Part shown: one piece after another, positions 34,250 through 47,979 of the stretch
Layout: every line of letters starts with the position of its first letter
Position numbering within the stretch: position 1 is the first letter of the stretch
Assembly (NCBI GenBank): GCA_024195585.1
Contig: SWBL01000002.1
Location: forward strand, 365,782-429,781
Direction: 5' to 3'
DNA length: 64,000 bases
From: Aureobasidium sp. EXF-3400
Lineage: Eukaryota; Ascomycota; Dothideomycetes; Dothideales; Saccotheciaceae
Position numbers and translations under genes: made by a program
Notes under the pieces: model-generated
Told to the model about the DNA's origin: nothing
Database searches by the model: none
The model's input: the letters and a program-made list of their open reading frames with translations, nothing else

Positions 34250-34576
34250 TGAGCAAATAAGGGATAGCCCATGGCATTGAAGCTAGTAGCATTGCCAATT
34301 AATATCAGCGTGCTGTGAATATTTCGATTCTTCTTCCAAATACTTTCCATCATCTTGCACGCTTATATGTAAGCAGCCTCGCGCTCCAGCACAATCTCAC
34401 AAACAAAGTGCTGGATATATGTATTCTACAATTCCACTTCAAAGCGACCAAGGAAACCACCCATTGTAAATGCCCAGCACTCCACACTCGCCTACCTCAA
34501 CCGCTTTCCCATGCAAAGATACACATCACGCTCAAAGCAACAAAAAAACAATCCCGAAAACAGATGCTACGCCCCT
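34250..34576. other. Convergent 3' intergenic
   Basis: 327 bp between convergent genes. No gene is seen. Confidence 0.4.
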
Positions 34577-36922
34577 CTACTCGAACCCGTCGTTCTTGGG
34601 ATCCGGTCGCTCTTCAAGCGTAGGACTACCCGGCGTCAACACACCCAAAGGATCCAAAGCCGGTGGGCCAGCGGTGGAGCTAATGCTTCTAGCATGGCTG
34701 CGTTGGCCACTGGGAATTTGCTCTTGGATCGCCTCTACATCAGCCTGGACCTCTATTTTCTGCTCTTCCTCCTCGGCATCTCTGGTTACTGGGCGACTGT
34801 CCGTGACTGCTTGTTTGAGTTCCTTGAGGAAGCTTTCCAGATGCTCAAAGGATGAAAGGTTGTCTGAAGAGGGGGGAGAGAGGGCAGTGGAGTAAATTTG
34901 CATAGCAGACGACAGGTTTTGCTCGCTTTGCTTCGGCTTTTGCAATTTCAACCATGCTTCCGCAGCAAGAATATGGTAAAAAGCAGCTTTCCGGTTTCTC
35001 GAGCCAGAGTTAAGAGTTCCATGGCCGCGACGTGAAGAATAGCAAGAAGCAATGCGTTCGAGGAGTAGAGCATGGCCTGTGGCTCCCACTAATCTGTCTT
35101 CGAGGATGCGTGTTGCCCAGCGAGCAGAGTCATCCAGAGCTGAGCCTCCGCGTAACCGCAACAACTCAGTACCGATGATTAAAGTGCGGAGGGCGGAGTA
35201 AGGTGCTGAGCAACGCGTAAGGTAAGAGTAATATGCCGTTTCCAGCAATTGGTCCAGAGAGTCGACGCGGATCCGGGAGGGTACAATAGGTGCAGAAAGC
35301 AGAGCAGTAAGAGCAGCCATTTCATTGGCGCCAGCATAGTGTTTCCATGCCTTGTCGTTTTTGTAGTCTGTGCAGAGGAGATCGTAGGTGCTTTGGGCAA
35401 GCTTGAAGTCGCGGAGCATGAATGCGTAGTCGGCGAGTTTTCGTAATACTGCTTCTGGTGTATCGGGTTTGTAGAAGCCTTGCAGAGCGTCGTAGTTGCT
35501 GTTGGAGCCGCCGATGCCGCCGGATGAGCCCCGTGAGGAGAAACCGAAGGTGAAGCGTTTGGACACGAGACCGATCTTTCCTGCGATGCCTCGTCGCCGT
35601 GATGCTACTTCGTTATTCCATAATGCTGACAGGCGCTCCATGCCTGGCACTACTGATTGAGTGACCATTTCACGAACGAATGCACGGATTGCAGCGGCAT
35701 CAGATTCGAATATGTATGGCGTAGGGTCGTCATCAACCTCGGAACTTTCTGCGTGGATGTCAGATAACGAAAGCCGAGAACCAGAATTGCAGAACTTACC
35801 TCTATTAGCTATCTCACCCAATTCCTCTCCAGCAGAAAGCCACTCGCAAGTGGGTAATCGCATGCTGTCGTCGTCTGAGGGAAGGCACTCGTTACTTCTC
35901 AAACGTAGCAAATGGCAATGTAGACCGAAATGACGCTTCATCTGTTCATACAGAGCGGTGGACTTTGGGATATCGTCGTGATCTTCGTCATGAATTAGGA
36001 CATAATATCGTAGAAACTCGTTATTAACCCATGGCGGTGGTTTATGCTGGCCAGTGTTGGAACTGGCATATAGAGTGCGGAGTTCGTCTATAGGAGCGGG
36101 ATTACGAGAGCTGATTGCTATTACAAGAGCGACGGGATGAGAGAAGGATTCGTGTGGTGTTACGGGGATTCCAGAGAGAAGCCTGCGAAGGTATAGAGTA
36201 TAAAAGGGGGTGAGTTGTGATGGATGTGGTTTTGTTTCGGGACCGGAGAAATAGTCGTCGGCAGTTGGCTGATCCTGAGCATATTGGAGGTGACGGGCAA
36301 CAAGCTCATCGATCTGTTCAACATCTCCTCCAGTGCGTAGGCGCGCAGGACGATATTCAGGCAGATCGGATGGGTTGGCATCTAGTCTCGGGGGCTCAAG
36401 GCCGTCGGAAACGCCAGTAAATCTGATTCCAAAGTCTTCCCATGGTCTGCTGGCACCAGTGCTATCCCTAACGACGACTCTCCCGCCTACCTTTTCTCCA
36501 AAGGGGCGCAGCAGCTCCAGAAGACCGCCATGAATGCCCTTGTGGCGCAACAACTCTTGACAGTCGTCTGAGGCCAGAACAGAAACGCGAGGGGCAAAGG
36601 CACGCAGGACCAGCTGACGAGCCTCGTCGGGTTGAGCGGCAGTAGTGGGCGAGTTCAGGGCATTGGCCAGTCTTGAAGCAGGTGGAGAGAAGACGGAGGC
36701 ATTGACGACTCCGGCAGGTGGTGTCGAGGTTCCAGATGCAGTAGGCGAATGTTGGGCGGAGGATGTGGATGCGAACAGACTGGCGACAGAAGCGTTCGAG
36801 CGGCGATAGGGTAGTGATAGTCTAGGAAGGGCTCGGTGGGTGTTTGACGGGGTGTTGGTCGACGACTCGGAGTCGCTTTGAAGCGGTGACTGCAAGGCCG
36901 CGTCGCTGGGCGTGGACGTCAT
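34577..36922 (-). CDS. TRS85: TRAPP complex subunit Trs85/TRAPPC8
   Basis: The frame is open over 781 codons, but a 51-nt in-frame intron (35749..35799, GTAAGT donor, CTGACATCCACGCAG end) is likely, giving 764 residues. Trs85 is the TRAPPIII-specific subunit that activates Ypt1/Rab1 in autophagy and secretion. Family features include ASDDCQELLRHKGIHGGLLELLRPFGEK, HPVALVIAISS, RYYVLIHDE, a long helical-repeat region (RDFKLAQSTYDLLCTDYKNDKAWKHYAGANEMAA) and AAFYHILAAEAWLKL. The N-terminal ~90 residues and the C-terminal ~60 are Ser/Thr/Pro-rich and probably disordered. Confidence 0.92.
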   Translation of the reverse strand: MTSTPSDAALQSPLQSDSESSTNTPSNTHRALPRLSLPYRRSNASVASLFASTSSAQHSPTASGTSTPPAGVVNASVFSPPASRLANALNSPTTAAQPDEARQLVLRAFAPRVSVLASDDCQELLRHKGIHGGLLELLRPFGEKVGGRVVVRDSTGASRPWEDFGIRFTGVSDGLEPPRLDANPSDLPEYRPARLRTGGDVEQIDELVARHLQYAQDQPTADDYFSGPETKPHPSQLTPFYTLYLRRLLSGIPVTPHESFSHPVALVIAISSRNPAPIDELRTLYASSNTGQHKPPPWVNNEFLRYYVLIHDEDHDDIPKSTALYEQMKRHFGLHCHLLRLRSNECLPSDDDSMRLPTCEWLSAGEELGEIANRGKFCNSGSRLSLSDIHAESSEVDDDPTPYIFESDAAAIRAFVREMVTQSVVPGMERLSALWNNEVASRRRGIAGKIGLVSKRFTFGFSSRGSSGGIGGSNSNYDALQGFYKPDTPEAVLRKLADYAFMLRDFKLAQSTYDLLCTDYKNDKAWKHYAGANEMAALTALLSAPIVPSRIRVDSLDQLLETAYYSYLTRCSAPYSALRTLIIGTELLRLRGGSALDDSARWATRILEDRLVGATGHALLLERIASCYSSRRGHGTLNSGSRNRKAAFYHILAAEAWLKLQKPKQSEQNLSSAMQIYSTALSPPSSDNLSSFEHLESFLKELKQAVTDSRPVTRDAEEEEQKIEVQADVEAIQEQIPSGQRSHARSISSTAGPPALDPLGVLTPGSPTLEERPDPKNDGFE

Positions 36923-37190
36923 GTGTCGCTGGCACTCGGACAGTGACTTGGTATCAAAAGACTCCGGAAGTGCATAGAAGGGCGCTCAATAAACAGATGG
37001 ACAGATAGTTGTAATCATGTTTCGACATGCTGCATGCTCACGCTTGCGCCTGCCACATGCGGAAGCTTTGCCGAGCTCGAAAAATGAGTTCCATCACTCT
37101 TTCATGTGACTGACTCCCATCAATCGACCACGACACATGTCCGGAATGCCCAAAAACACTGCTTGAAACAGATTCCACTATCTCTGCTGC

Positions 37191-40089
37191 ATGTCTGTCA
37201 TCCAGTCTCGCACCCTGCTCACAAACATCTTCCGCTCTCAACTTGCCCGTTCAAGGCCAACTTCTCTGCCCCGGACATCGCTCATTCCATGTCTCGGAGC
37301 CAAGTGCATGTCTCCTGCTGCAATTCATACTAGACTGTCGCCTGATCTGCCACAAAATAACATCAAGCGCCGGAAGTTATCATCTGCTCCAACTTTTTCA
37401 ACTACCGCCAAAATGTCGACAAACTCGAGAATCTTGGAGCTTACAGAGGTTGAGGAGAACCTGCGCACTCTACTAATTGATGTTGCCAAATACATCGATA
37501 ATTCCCCTGGACATGCTTCTGAGAGTCAAGTACCCCTTCCTGATGATCTCGCAAAACAACCCCTCGTTTTAAGATGGACTGGTGGCTGGGTCCGCGACAA
37601 ACTCCTCGGTATTGAAAGTCATGATATCGATGTAGCAATCAACAAAATGACTGGTTTCCAATTCGGTCTGAGGCTGAAGGAGTATCTCGAAATTCCTGGT
37701 AACCCGGAAAAGTATGGCCTGGAAGGTGTCGCTAGCAACGAATCCCAATCAAAAAAGGCAGAGTCTGGAAAGAGCAAGATCGTTGGTGGCCTGCACAAGA
37801 TTGAAGCAAACCCCGAGAAGTCAAAACATCTGGAAACTGTCACAACAAAAATCCTGGGTCTCGATATCGATCTGGTCAATCTGCGCAAGGAGACATATAG
37901 CGACGACAGCAGGAATCCTCAGATGGAGTTTGGCACCCCCGAAGAGGACGCTCTCAGACGCGATGCCACTGTAAACGCAATGTTTTACAACATCACCACC
38001 CGTGAGATTGAGGACTTTACCGGCAAAGGTCACAACGACATGGCCAACAAGATCATTCGCACTCCTCTTGAACCTTACCAGACCTTCAAAGACGACCCTT
38101 TACGAGTTCTGAGATTAATCAGATTTGCCAGCAGATTGAACTACACCATCGAGTCTGATGCTCGCAAGTGGATGAAGGATGCCGAAATTAAGAGTGCTCT
38201 GCAAGCAAAGATCAGCCGAGAAAGAGTTGGTGTCGAACTTGAGAAGATGCTCAGAGGTCCCGATCCTCTTATGGCTTTGAATCTGATCGATCAACTCACT
38301 CTTTACTCAACCATCTTTTCCGACCCTGCCCAAGACCAGAATAAGGTCTTTTCACCAGATACAGACAATTGGAGCACAGTCATCAACTTTGTTCAGGAGA
38401 TCATGACTTGCAAGACCAGCGACGTCCTCGTCCGTGATGCAGAAGAGAGATACCTCATCTGGTTGCTATCCGCAGTCGTCCCGTATAGAGATGCTCCATC
38501 TCCTCCAACTGTCGAAGGCAAGAAGCCACCACCTCCCGTTGCCACAGCTGTCGCACGTGAAGGCATCAAGGCCACTAACAACGTTTGCACTGTCATCACA
38601 AACTCCATCAAGAACCACTCTGAGATCTCCATGATGGTCAATGACTCAAACGGTCGCAAGCGTCCAGCACGTGAAGACTTGGGAATGGCAATACGTCGCT
38701 GGGGTTCTACCTGGAGATCACAAACGGCGTTTGCACTGCTAGTCAATGTCGCTGACGACCCTTCAGCAGCCCAATGTGAGTCTTGATGCATGCATATATT
38801 TGTCCTGATAACTGACAATCCTAGCTTACCTCTCCGCATTCTCAAACTTCCTCGAGTACGTCCAAAAACTGGACCTTCTTGACGCATACTCTCTCAAGCC
38901 TATCCTTGACGGCAAAGCTCTGTCAAAAGCTCTCGGTGTGCCCACTGGTGTCTGGATGAAAGACGCCCTCGATGTAGTCATGCGCTGGCAACTTCGCAAC
39001 CCAGGCAAGAAAGACACCGCCGAAGCCATCGAACAAGTTCGCATCGCCAAAGACCAATCTCCAACTCCTGGTGAGCTCACATCAGACCTCATGACGTATT
39101 TTCTCCAGCTTACCATCCGCCCGCTGTTTGCAAAGACACACACGCAGCAGGTAACAAGTCAAGGGCGTAAAGTGCAAACCACCGTCTTGCCCAAAAAGTA
39201 TGAGCGTAGCCAGGATGAGAAGACATGGAAAGGAAGAGACAGTTATGCGCTAGACTTGCTTCGCTGGGTTATCGTTGCTGCAGATACTGCATTGGTGGAG
39301 AAAAATTGGCATGCGATCGTGCCTCCACTACTCACCATGCTCGACGATATCGACACCGAATACAAAGCCCAAGGCTGCGAATTGCTTAAACTCTTGCTGG
39401 ACAAGACATCTCCTATGCTTTTAAAACGCACTGGTCTGGGAGATGTGTTTGAGGAAGCTTTGATGCCATGTCTAGGCTACCTACCCACCTTAACCTCCGA
39501 AGACCAAAGTGCACGACTCCTTTCCGTCGCCTATCCAGCTTTGATTTCACTCTCTAAAACTTTGGATGGCACTTCCAACACCTCATCACAAAAATCACCT
39601 CAACGTATAAAACTCCTGGATGACTTGATTCGCAAAGGCATCCTAATGACCTTCACCTACTGCCCCGAACACGCCAAAATCAGCACCGTCACTACTGCAA
39701 ACCTTGCTGCTGTACTCAACTCTCTGGGCTTGGATTCTATAAAACATCTCTCTTTCATCTTACCTATGCTTTCTTCTATCCTCACACATCCTTTTGTTAC
39801 TGCTTCCCCGCCTTTGTTGCTTTCGTCTGTAAAGGCATTGCAAGCTGTGGTGCTTAATTGCTGGCCTAGGATGCATGTTTATAAAGCGGAGATTTTGAAA
39901 TGTGTGGTTGTGCCTTGGATTAGGATGCTAGAGGAGAATGATGGAGAGTGGAAGGAGATCAAGGAGGAGTGTAGAGACGTAGTAAAGATGCTTAGAGATG
40001 CGATTGGGGAGGATGTTGGCGAGTTTGAGACAGAGGTGGAAGAGTTGAGGAAGGTGGATAAAAGGTTGGAAGCATTGTTTTCCGACTAG
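37191..40089 (+). CDS. CCA1: CCA tRNA nucleotidyltransferase fused to TTI2-like domain
   Basis: Exons 37191..38775 and 38825..40089 join to 949 residues. Residues ~125-600 form a class II CCA-adding enzyme: WTGGWVRDKLLGIESHDIDVAI holds the catalytic DxD, LRRDATVNAMFYN and DPLRVLRLIRFASR follow, and GVPTGVWMKDALDVVMRWQLRNPG is the usual C-terminal element. The same frame then runs without stop or splice into ~335 residues resembling TTI2 of the TELO2-TTI1-TTI2 co-chaperone (TIRPLFAKTH, YALDLLRWVIVAAD, LLTMLDDIDTEYKAQGCELL, LLKRTGLGDVFEEALMP). A basic N-terminus and an in-frame Met at residue 75 suggest mitochondrial and cytosolic forms from two starts. Confidence 0.9.
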
Positions 40090-40307
40090 TTGGTGTGGAG
40101 TCCTAGGTAGCATGAACAAGCAGTAAATTTCCCACTGTGGCACCATAATCCTAGCTATACAGTTAACAACACATACATGAAGGCAGCGAGATTTGTCCAA
40201 AAAGAAAACAGAGATGGGAAAGAAAATACAAAGACAGAAAGAATCCTTGATTGCTACATGCCTATCTTGCCTTACTCCCTTCCCTCTGTAACACCATATA
40301 GCAACAC

Positions 40308-43300
40308 CTACCCCTGCAAAGCCTTAAGCGCAAACCCAAACAACCCATCCATACTAACCCACCCCCACCCACTCTTATCAAGATAGGTCTCCACCACTGC
40401 CTTCGCAACGCCAAAACCCTTTCTGTTCATCTCCGCCAGCACACCCACTCTCTCTGCATCTTCAGTCTTTGTCCTCTGTCCCTGCCCAACCTGCCCACCC
40501 TGTGTCTTCATCGCTTTCTCCACATCAAAACACCTCTCCAAAAACAACAACTGATTATACAATTGCTTCTCCGAATACTCCAATTGCATTTTTCCAGTGC
40601 AGCCGTACGCCAAGCCCTTGGGTCCCAAGCATCTGTGGCCATAAACACTCATTTGGCGAGTGCGGTTTCCACAGGTAGCTTCGTCGCAGATCAAAGTGGC
40701 GGAATAGTATTGTGCAGTATGAGCGCGGATCTGACTTTCCAGTTGCGCTGACAATGCAAGCAGAGGAAGCAGAGCTCCACAAGAGGAAGAAGGACAATGA
40801 ATACCATCATTATCCACCACTGCGGAGGAAGTCTCGCTGTCGATGGGTGTAGGAGAGCCAAGACCGCGGAAAGAGAAGGGTGTACGGCAGGATAAGCAAA
40901 GCAAACCCAAAGGCGCACAATCTTTAAAGCGGATCTCATCAGGGACCTGCGATTCCAAGGGATGAATCTCAGTCTCGTTGTTATACGAGTTTCCGCCACT
41001 GGCACTGCTGACACGATATTTTGTCGTATCCAGACCCAAACATTCAGCAAGCAACGTAACATTCGTGCCTTCAATGGGAGCACACAATCTCTCCACCGGC
41101 GGCAAGATTTGCTTGTGCAGATAATAATCGATATCAGGTTTAAGCTCGTTTTCAGCTCGCAGCACTTCATCGACAGGGAAAGCATTGTGAGCAGCTTTCT
41201 CCGCACTGCCTGAGGAATCGTTGCAAATGATATAGGACATGACATCCTTAGCCTTGACATGCTTGCCTTTAGCCATCAATTTCAACGCGACCTGTACAGA
41301 AGGCATACTACCCCCATTAGGGTATTCCTTAGGGTTCTTGCCGAGTTGAGTGTAAATGGTGTATTTGCGAAGGGGAATGGTGTTTGCACGCATCTGCTCA
41401 GCGACTTCCCTCAAATGATCGTGGATTTGAGAAACCACTGTTTCAGGGTCTTCGCCAGAGAGAAGGAAGTTGAGCAGTTCGGTCGAGGTATCCTTGCTCA
41501 ATTGACAGTATTCTCTTCTGCGCATATCCAAACCTTTGACTTCGAGTTTGTCTATCCATTTGCCGTCTTTTTCAATCATATTGACAGCTGCATACTTTTT
41601 CTTTGCGTGCAGAAGTAAGCGGCGGAAGATATTGTCAATGTCGATTTCGAGCAGTTCGTAGCGTTCGTTGACGCTTTTCTTGAAGTCGTTGCCGATTTTC
41701 ATGGCGTCCATGATGTTGTCGACATTGGTGTTGACCATGACTGAATCGGTATCACCATAGATGACTCTCAGACCGTGAGCAGACTCTGCCAGATCCTTGG
41801 TTGACTGCAAAATCTCACGACCCTTGTAGGTGGTGAGCATAGCCAGAGGACGAGCATAGAAGCGCGACTTTGTGTATCCCAAACAACCGTACATGGAGTT
41901 GGCAGTCAGTTTCAGAGCCATCTGTTTAATTTCCCATGTTGCGAGTTGATCGATAGTAGCAGTCTTGTCCTTCATGAGCTTTTTGACTTCGCGACGGCGG
42001 TGGACGAGTGTTCTAATCAGTCGTGGAAGGATACCCTTGTTATTGGTATCCGAGGGAACTTCAGGAACCTTTTCTTCGTCCTCGTTGACTTCTGATCGCT
42101 CAACCGTGGTGAAGCAGATGTTGTACTCCTGGATGATACTGGGGTACAGCGAGTTGAAGTCCATGACAAGGATGAACTTGTCGTACAATCCCTTTTCGGG
42201 CTCGAAGACCAGACCACCCTTGAACTTGTCCTTTTTCTTTGCATCTGCACCCTCATCTCCTTCAGGGTTGTCTTCGTCAGACTTGGCTTTGCCTTTACCC
42301 CAGATCTTGTCAGGACAGATGTACTTGTTCTTGTGGAACTCGTGAAGCAAAATGTACTCGTTGCGCTCAGCACGTGTACCACTCAGCGTTCTAGCCCACG
42401 AGTTTCCAGCCAAGTTTGTGAGAACCTTGGTGAGGGGGAGCATCTGAACCTTGAGAGCGATGGCAGCGATGAAGAATGTGTCTGCTTCGGCGAGCTTAAT
42501 GTACTGCATCAGACCAGCTCTGTTGGTAGCCATCTTAAGCAGTACATCATTGTCGATATCACGACGCTTGTTCTCGCCGCCAAGGACAAGATCACACATC
42601 TCGTCCAGACTCCAAGACTGACACTTTGTCATCAGAGACTTGCCCATGTCGTTACCCAAGTCACAGAGCAATCTTCCGGCAGCGAGCTGTCTCTCAGCGA
42701 AGAAACTACCACCACCCTTGCCAATGTTCTTCGGCCATTCATGACGCTTCAGTCTTCCGATACGGTGCCATCCAGGAGTTTTGCATTCTCGCATTCGGTT
42801 GAGCAGAAGAGTGTAGTCGACATCGTCAAGTCTGTGACCGACCAAAACATCTGGGTCGTTGCGATCTAGCAAAGCCAAGAACTTGCTGAGGATTGCACCT
42901 TCGCTCTTTTCCATCTGGATGTTGCCTCTATACTTCTCAGCATCCGCCTTGAATCCCAGTGGGTAGTCAGGGCCATTCGGACGCATGACTGTGAAAGTCT
43001 TGCAGGGGAGTTTCTCAGGCGCTGTAGTGTCTGACAATGACATGCTGTCGTAGATACGAGCGGTAGCAAGCAAAATCTCTTGCTTGTTGTCTTTCTCGTT
43101 CAGCTTCGTTCTGAGAGCAATGCTCATTAGCGTCAATGGCGGAGCATCGAGGTTGTCAGTGTCTCCGAGAGTCGAGATGCCTTGAGGTTTGTCGACAAGC
43201 ATTTCCAGCTTGCACCAAGAAGCATTCTTGACAGCATTGAAGTTGATACTATTTGCATCAATCTTGAGCCAGCAAGGTCCCATGACGTTCTTCCAGAGAA

Positions 43301-44808
43301 CAAACTGTTCGAAAAGCGCAGTGTTGGTACCGAAGACGTGCGAGAAAGTCTCTCCTTGGATGTCCATTGGCAAGGGCTGTTTGTCGTATGGGTATAGAAG
43401 CTTCAAGTAGTCAGCCTCCTTCGGAATGTCTGGCAATTCAAATGCGTATTTCCTCGAACACGGCTTGATTTTGTGCATGTTGACGTTGAACTTTGACATG
43501 AGGCCATCCACCTCTTGGTAGACGTCGCCCATCTCAACTTCTTCATCTGTCTCGCGACCTTGCTTCCGACGGTGTTCGCGCGGCAGGAAGAAGAGTTTGC
43601 GCATAATGTTGTCAACCTTAACGAAAGCACTGACGAAGCGACCGGTAGACTTGTCTTTGACCTTGCCGAATAGGCAGAGACCGCCATTGATCTCAGTGTA
43701 GTCGAACCAGAAAAAGCGAACACTACCATCCTCCTCTTGAGCATGTCGAGGATCCAGTTTGCCGAACGTGACGGTCTCTACGCCCGAACTGCTCAGGACA
43801 TTCAACTTGTCGGTGACACTTGTCAACGCCGAGGTATCGATAGCTTCAGGGGCCTGCCGTGAAGGAGATGAGCTTGCCGGTGTCGGATAGTCCGTCTTTG
43901 TGATCTTGGGGACCGGCATGGGTCTATTTCCGCGCATGTTGATGGCGGCTGTGCTTCGAGAAGATTGATTTGTGACTTGAGCGACCTCGAGCATATCTTC
44001 ATCCTCGTCTTCCTCGACCTTGACATTCGACTCTTTCCGTTGTGCAGCCTTTGCGACTGGAGATGAAGGGAGAGGATCGCTCATGGGTACATCGTTGTCC
44101 TCGGGCGGCGGGAAAAGACCTTCGTCCATGGGGAAATATGTATCGTCGTCCACCGGGGCGGGCGGAGAGTCGAGTTTGTGTGTTCTTGGTTCGTATGTGG
44201 GAATGTGGCTCATCTGTTCAACGGGTGGTGATAGAACTCTGGTCTTGCGGCGATTCTCAGACTTGACAGCGGTGGATCTGGGTTTATATGAGGGAACGAC
44301 AGCAACCTCACCGAGGAGGTCGGCCATGAAGGCGGCATCTTCTGCAGTCGAGGCTTGCTTGGGCTTTGGTGCAGCGACGGTGGGGTTTGCGTTGAAATAC
44401 TTGCTGATACCCTTGTTGATCTTTTCTTTCTTCTGAGCGTCTTCCTCACGCTTGCGTTTTGCTGTGAGTGGGGTGTCAGTATGCTGGAGAATGCAGGCGA
44501 GAAGGGTGAATATAATCACCAGCCTTGCTCCTCGCGGGCAGGTCGTCGTTGTCGCTCTCATCATAATCTTCTTGTTGTTGTTCATTCTGCCAGTCTTCGC
44601 GGCCGTCGTCTGCATAGCCTTCGCCGTTGTCGTCGACGACAAAGTCATCCTGATCGAGTCTCTTTCGGACAATCTTCTTGTAGCTGTCTTCGTCGACGGT
44701 CTCGTAAAGTTGCTCCTCGTCCTGTACTTCGTATGATGCAAAGCCCGTCTTGCCAGCCTGTCTTGCAGCACGGAGTCTGGCCAATGTATCCGCTTTGCTC
44801 GGAGGCAT
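40308..44808 (-). CDS. POL1: DNA polymerase alpha catalytic subunit
   Basis: Exons 44808..44520 and 44461..40308 encode 1480 residues; the 58-nt intron has a GTGATT donor and CTGAC branch-like site. It is the family B polymerase that extends primase-made RNA primers at replication origins and Okazaki fragments. The start [20 protein letters not shown] is typical, followed by an acidic N-terminal region. Polymerase motifs: [10 protein letters not shown] (~864), [15 protein letters not shown] (~949) and [10 protein letters not shown] (~997). The C-terminal cysteine modules are present (CLSCRTPF and [27 protein letters not shown]), which bind the B subunit. Read-through of the frame upstream to 44996 skips the intron and is not the real N-terminus. 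Confidence 0.97.
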
Positions 44809-45035
44809 GATGTGATGCTTGATGTATGTGAATGTTGTATTAAATTGGGGTATATGTTTGACAGGTAGGGAATGTTTAGTATGGCCGATACAATGGCACG
44901 CGTTCTGTCGCGCCAACGACACGCACGCGATGCCGCCCGCAACTCAATCAATCTAACCCAAAGAAGTCGACCCAGCAACTCGAACAGCGTCATCATTAAT
45001 TATTTCCTCTCTCTCAATTCTTTTGCTCTAATTGC
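44809..45035. promoter_or_regulatory. Divergent POL1/REX2 promoter with ACGCGT box
   Basis: A 227-bp divergent promoter. ACGCGT at 44898-44903 lies 90 bp upstream of the POL1 ATG, and an E2F-like GCGCCAA follows at 44910-44916. These fit G1/S control by MBF/E2F-type factors as known for yeast POL1. The region is also unusually rich in CpG-containing words compared with other promoters here. Confidence 0.45.
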
Positions 45036-45935
45036 ATGTTCCGCTCCCTCACCTCTCACATCTCAATTCCCAAATCTTACACTCTGCTCAAACACTCTCG
45101 CCCCAGCATATTCGCCTTCCACTCCTCCGCCACCGCCAACATGCCCGAATCCCGCTCCAAACACCCTCTCGTCTGGATCGACTGCGAAATGACCGGCCTC
45201 GATCTCGAAAAAGACACCATAATGTCCCTCTGCTGTTTCGTCACAGACGCAAACCTAAACCTCCTCGACGAAACCGGCTACGAAGCAATCATCCAACACT
45301 CTCAATCCCAACTCGATGCAATGGGCGAATGGTGCACTGCTCAACACGGCAAGACTGGTTTAACAGCCGCATGTCTAGCTTCCACAACAACTGCTGAACA
45401 AGCTTCTGAGCAATTACTCTCCTATGTGCAAAAATACTGTCCAGAGAGGAAAAAGGCATTGTTGGCTGGAAACACAGTTCACGCTGATAGAGGCTTTTTG
45501 ATCAAACAACCTTACACTCCAGTAATGAAATATCTACATCACCGCATTCTAGATGTCTCTGCAATCAAAGAAGCTGCAAAAAGATGGGCTCCGGTCCCAA
45601 TTCTGAAAAAGAGTCCTCCGAAGGCTGGGAAACATGAGGCTAGAGCTGATATCCTTGAGAGCATCGAGGAAGCCAGATATTACAGAAGAGTCTTTTTCGT
45701 CAATGGTGCTGAGCCAAAGGAAGAGTCGGAGAATGATACTACTGCTGAGATTGACGGTGATGCAAAGGGTACGATTCTTGGTGATAAGGAAATCAAGCCT
45801 AGAGAGATCACTCAAGAGGTTGGTGCTGAGAAGGCGAAGACGACTGTCCAGAGCCTCGAGGCAGAAGGCTTCGGCGCTACGTCCGGCGAGAAAGATCTGG
45901 ATAGAAACGGAGGCAATCGTGATTTGGCCTCATAG
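45036..45935 (+). CDS. REX2: Oligoribonuclease (REX2-type 3'-5' exonuclease)
   Basis: An intronless 299-residue DEDDh exonuclease that degrades short RNA oligomers, usually in mitochondria. Exo I is WIDCEMTGLDLE, Exo II is LAGNTVHADRGFL, and Exo III is KHEARADILESIEEARYYR with the catalytic His and Asp; HRILDVSAIKEAAKRW precedes it. Residues 1-36 are basic and hydroxylated with few acids (MFRSLTSHISIPKSYTLLKH), a likely mitochondrial presequence, and an in-frame MPESRSKH at residue 36 could start a cytosolic form. The C-terminal ~85 residues are a charged tail absent from bacterial homologues. Confidence 0.95.
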   Translation: MFRSLTSHISIPKSYTLLKHSRPSIFAFHSSATANMPESRSKHPLVWIDCEMTGLDLEKDTIMSLCCFVTDANLNLLDETGYEAIIQHSQSQLDAMGEWCTAQHGKTGLTAACLASTTTAEQASEQLLSYVQKYCPERKKALLAGNTVHADRGFLIKQPYTPVMKYLHHRILDVSAIKEAAKRWAPVPILKKSPPKAGKHEARADILESIEEARYYRRVFFVNGAEPKEESENDTTAEIDGDAKGTILGDKEIKPREITQEVGAEKAKTTVQSLEAEGFGATSGEKDLDRNGGNRDLAS

Positions 45936-46154
45936 ACCTTACAAATAACTACCTATAAATCGTCAGACTTCAAGGTCAAGTGCTGCAATCACTTCAATCC
46001 TCTTCCATTTACAACCAAAAACACAAGTCACAATAGTAGAACAACGAATGAATATGAAGTTTGAATTGTTTTTCTTTTCGTAATATGTACGCTCTGTTCC
46101 TGTACATGCAAAGTCGTTATATTAAAATGCTACATCTCGGTTCAAACAAGACAC

Positions 46155-47979
<1,825 letters not shown>

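Noticed and set aside
44462..44996. Upstream continuation of the POL1 second-exon frame
   Set aside because: It reads through the intron and into the promoter; the spliced first exon starting at 44808 gives the conserved POL1 N-terminus.
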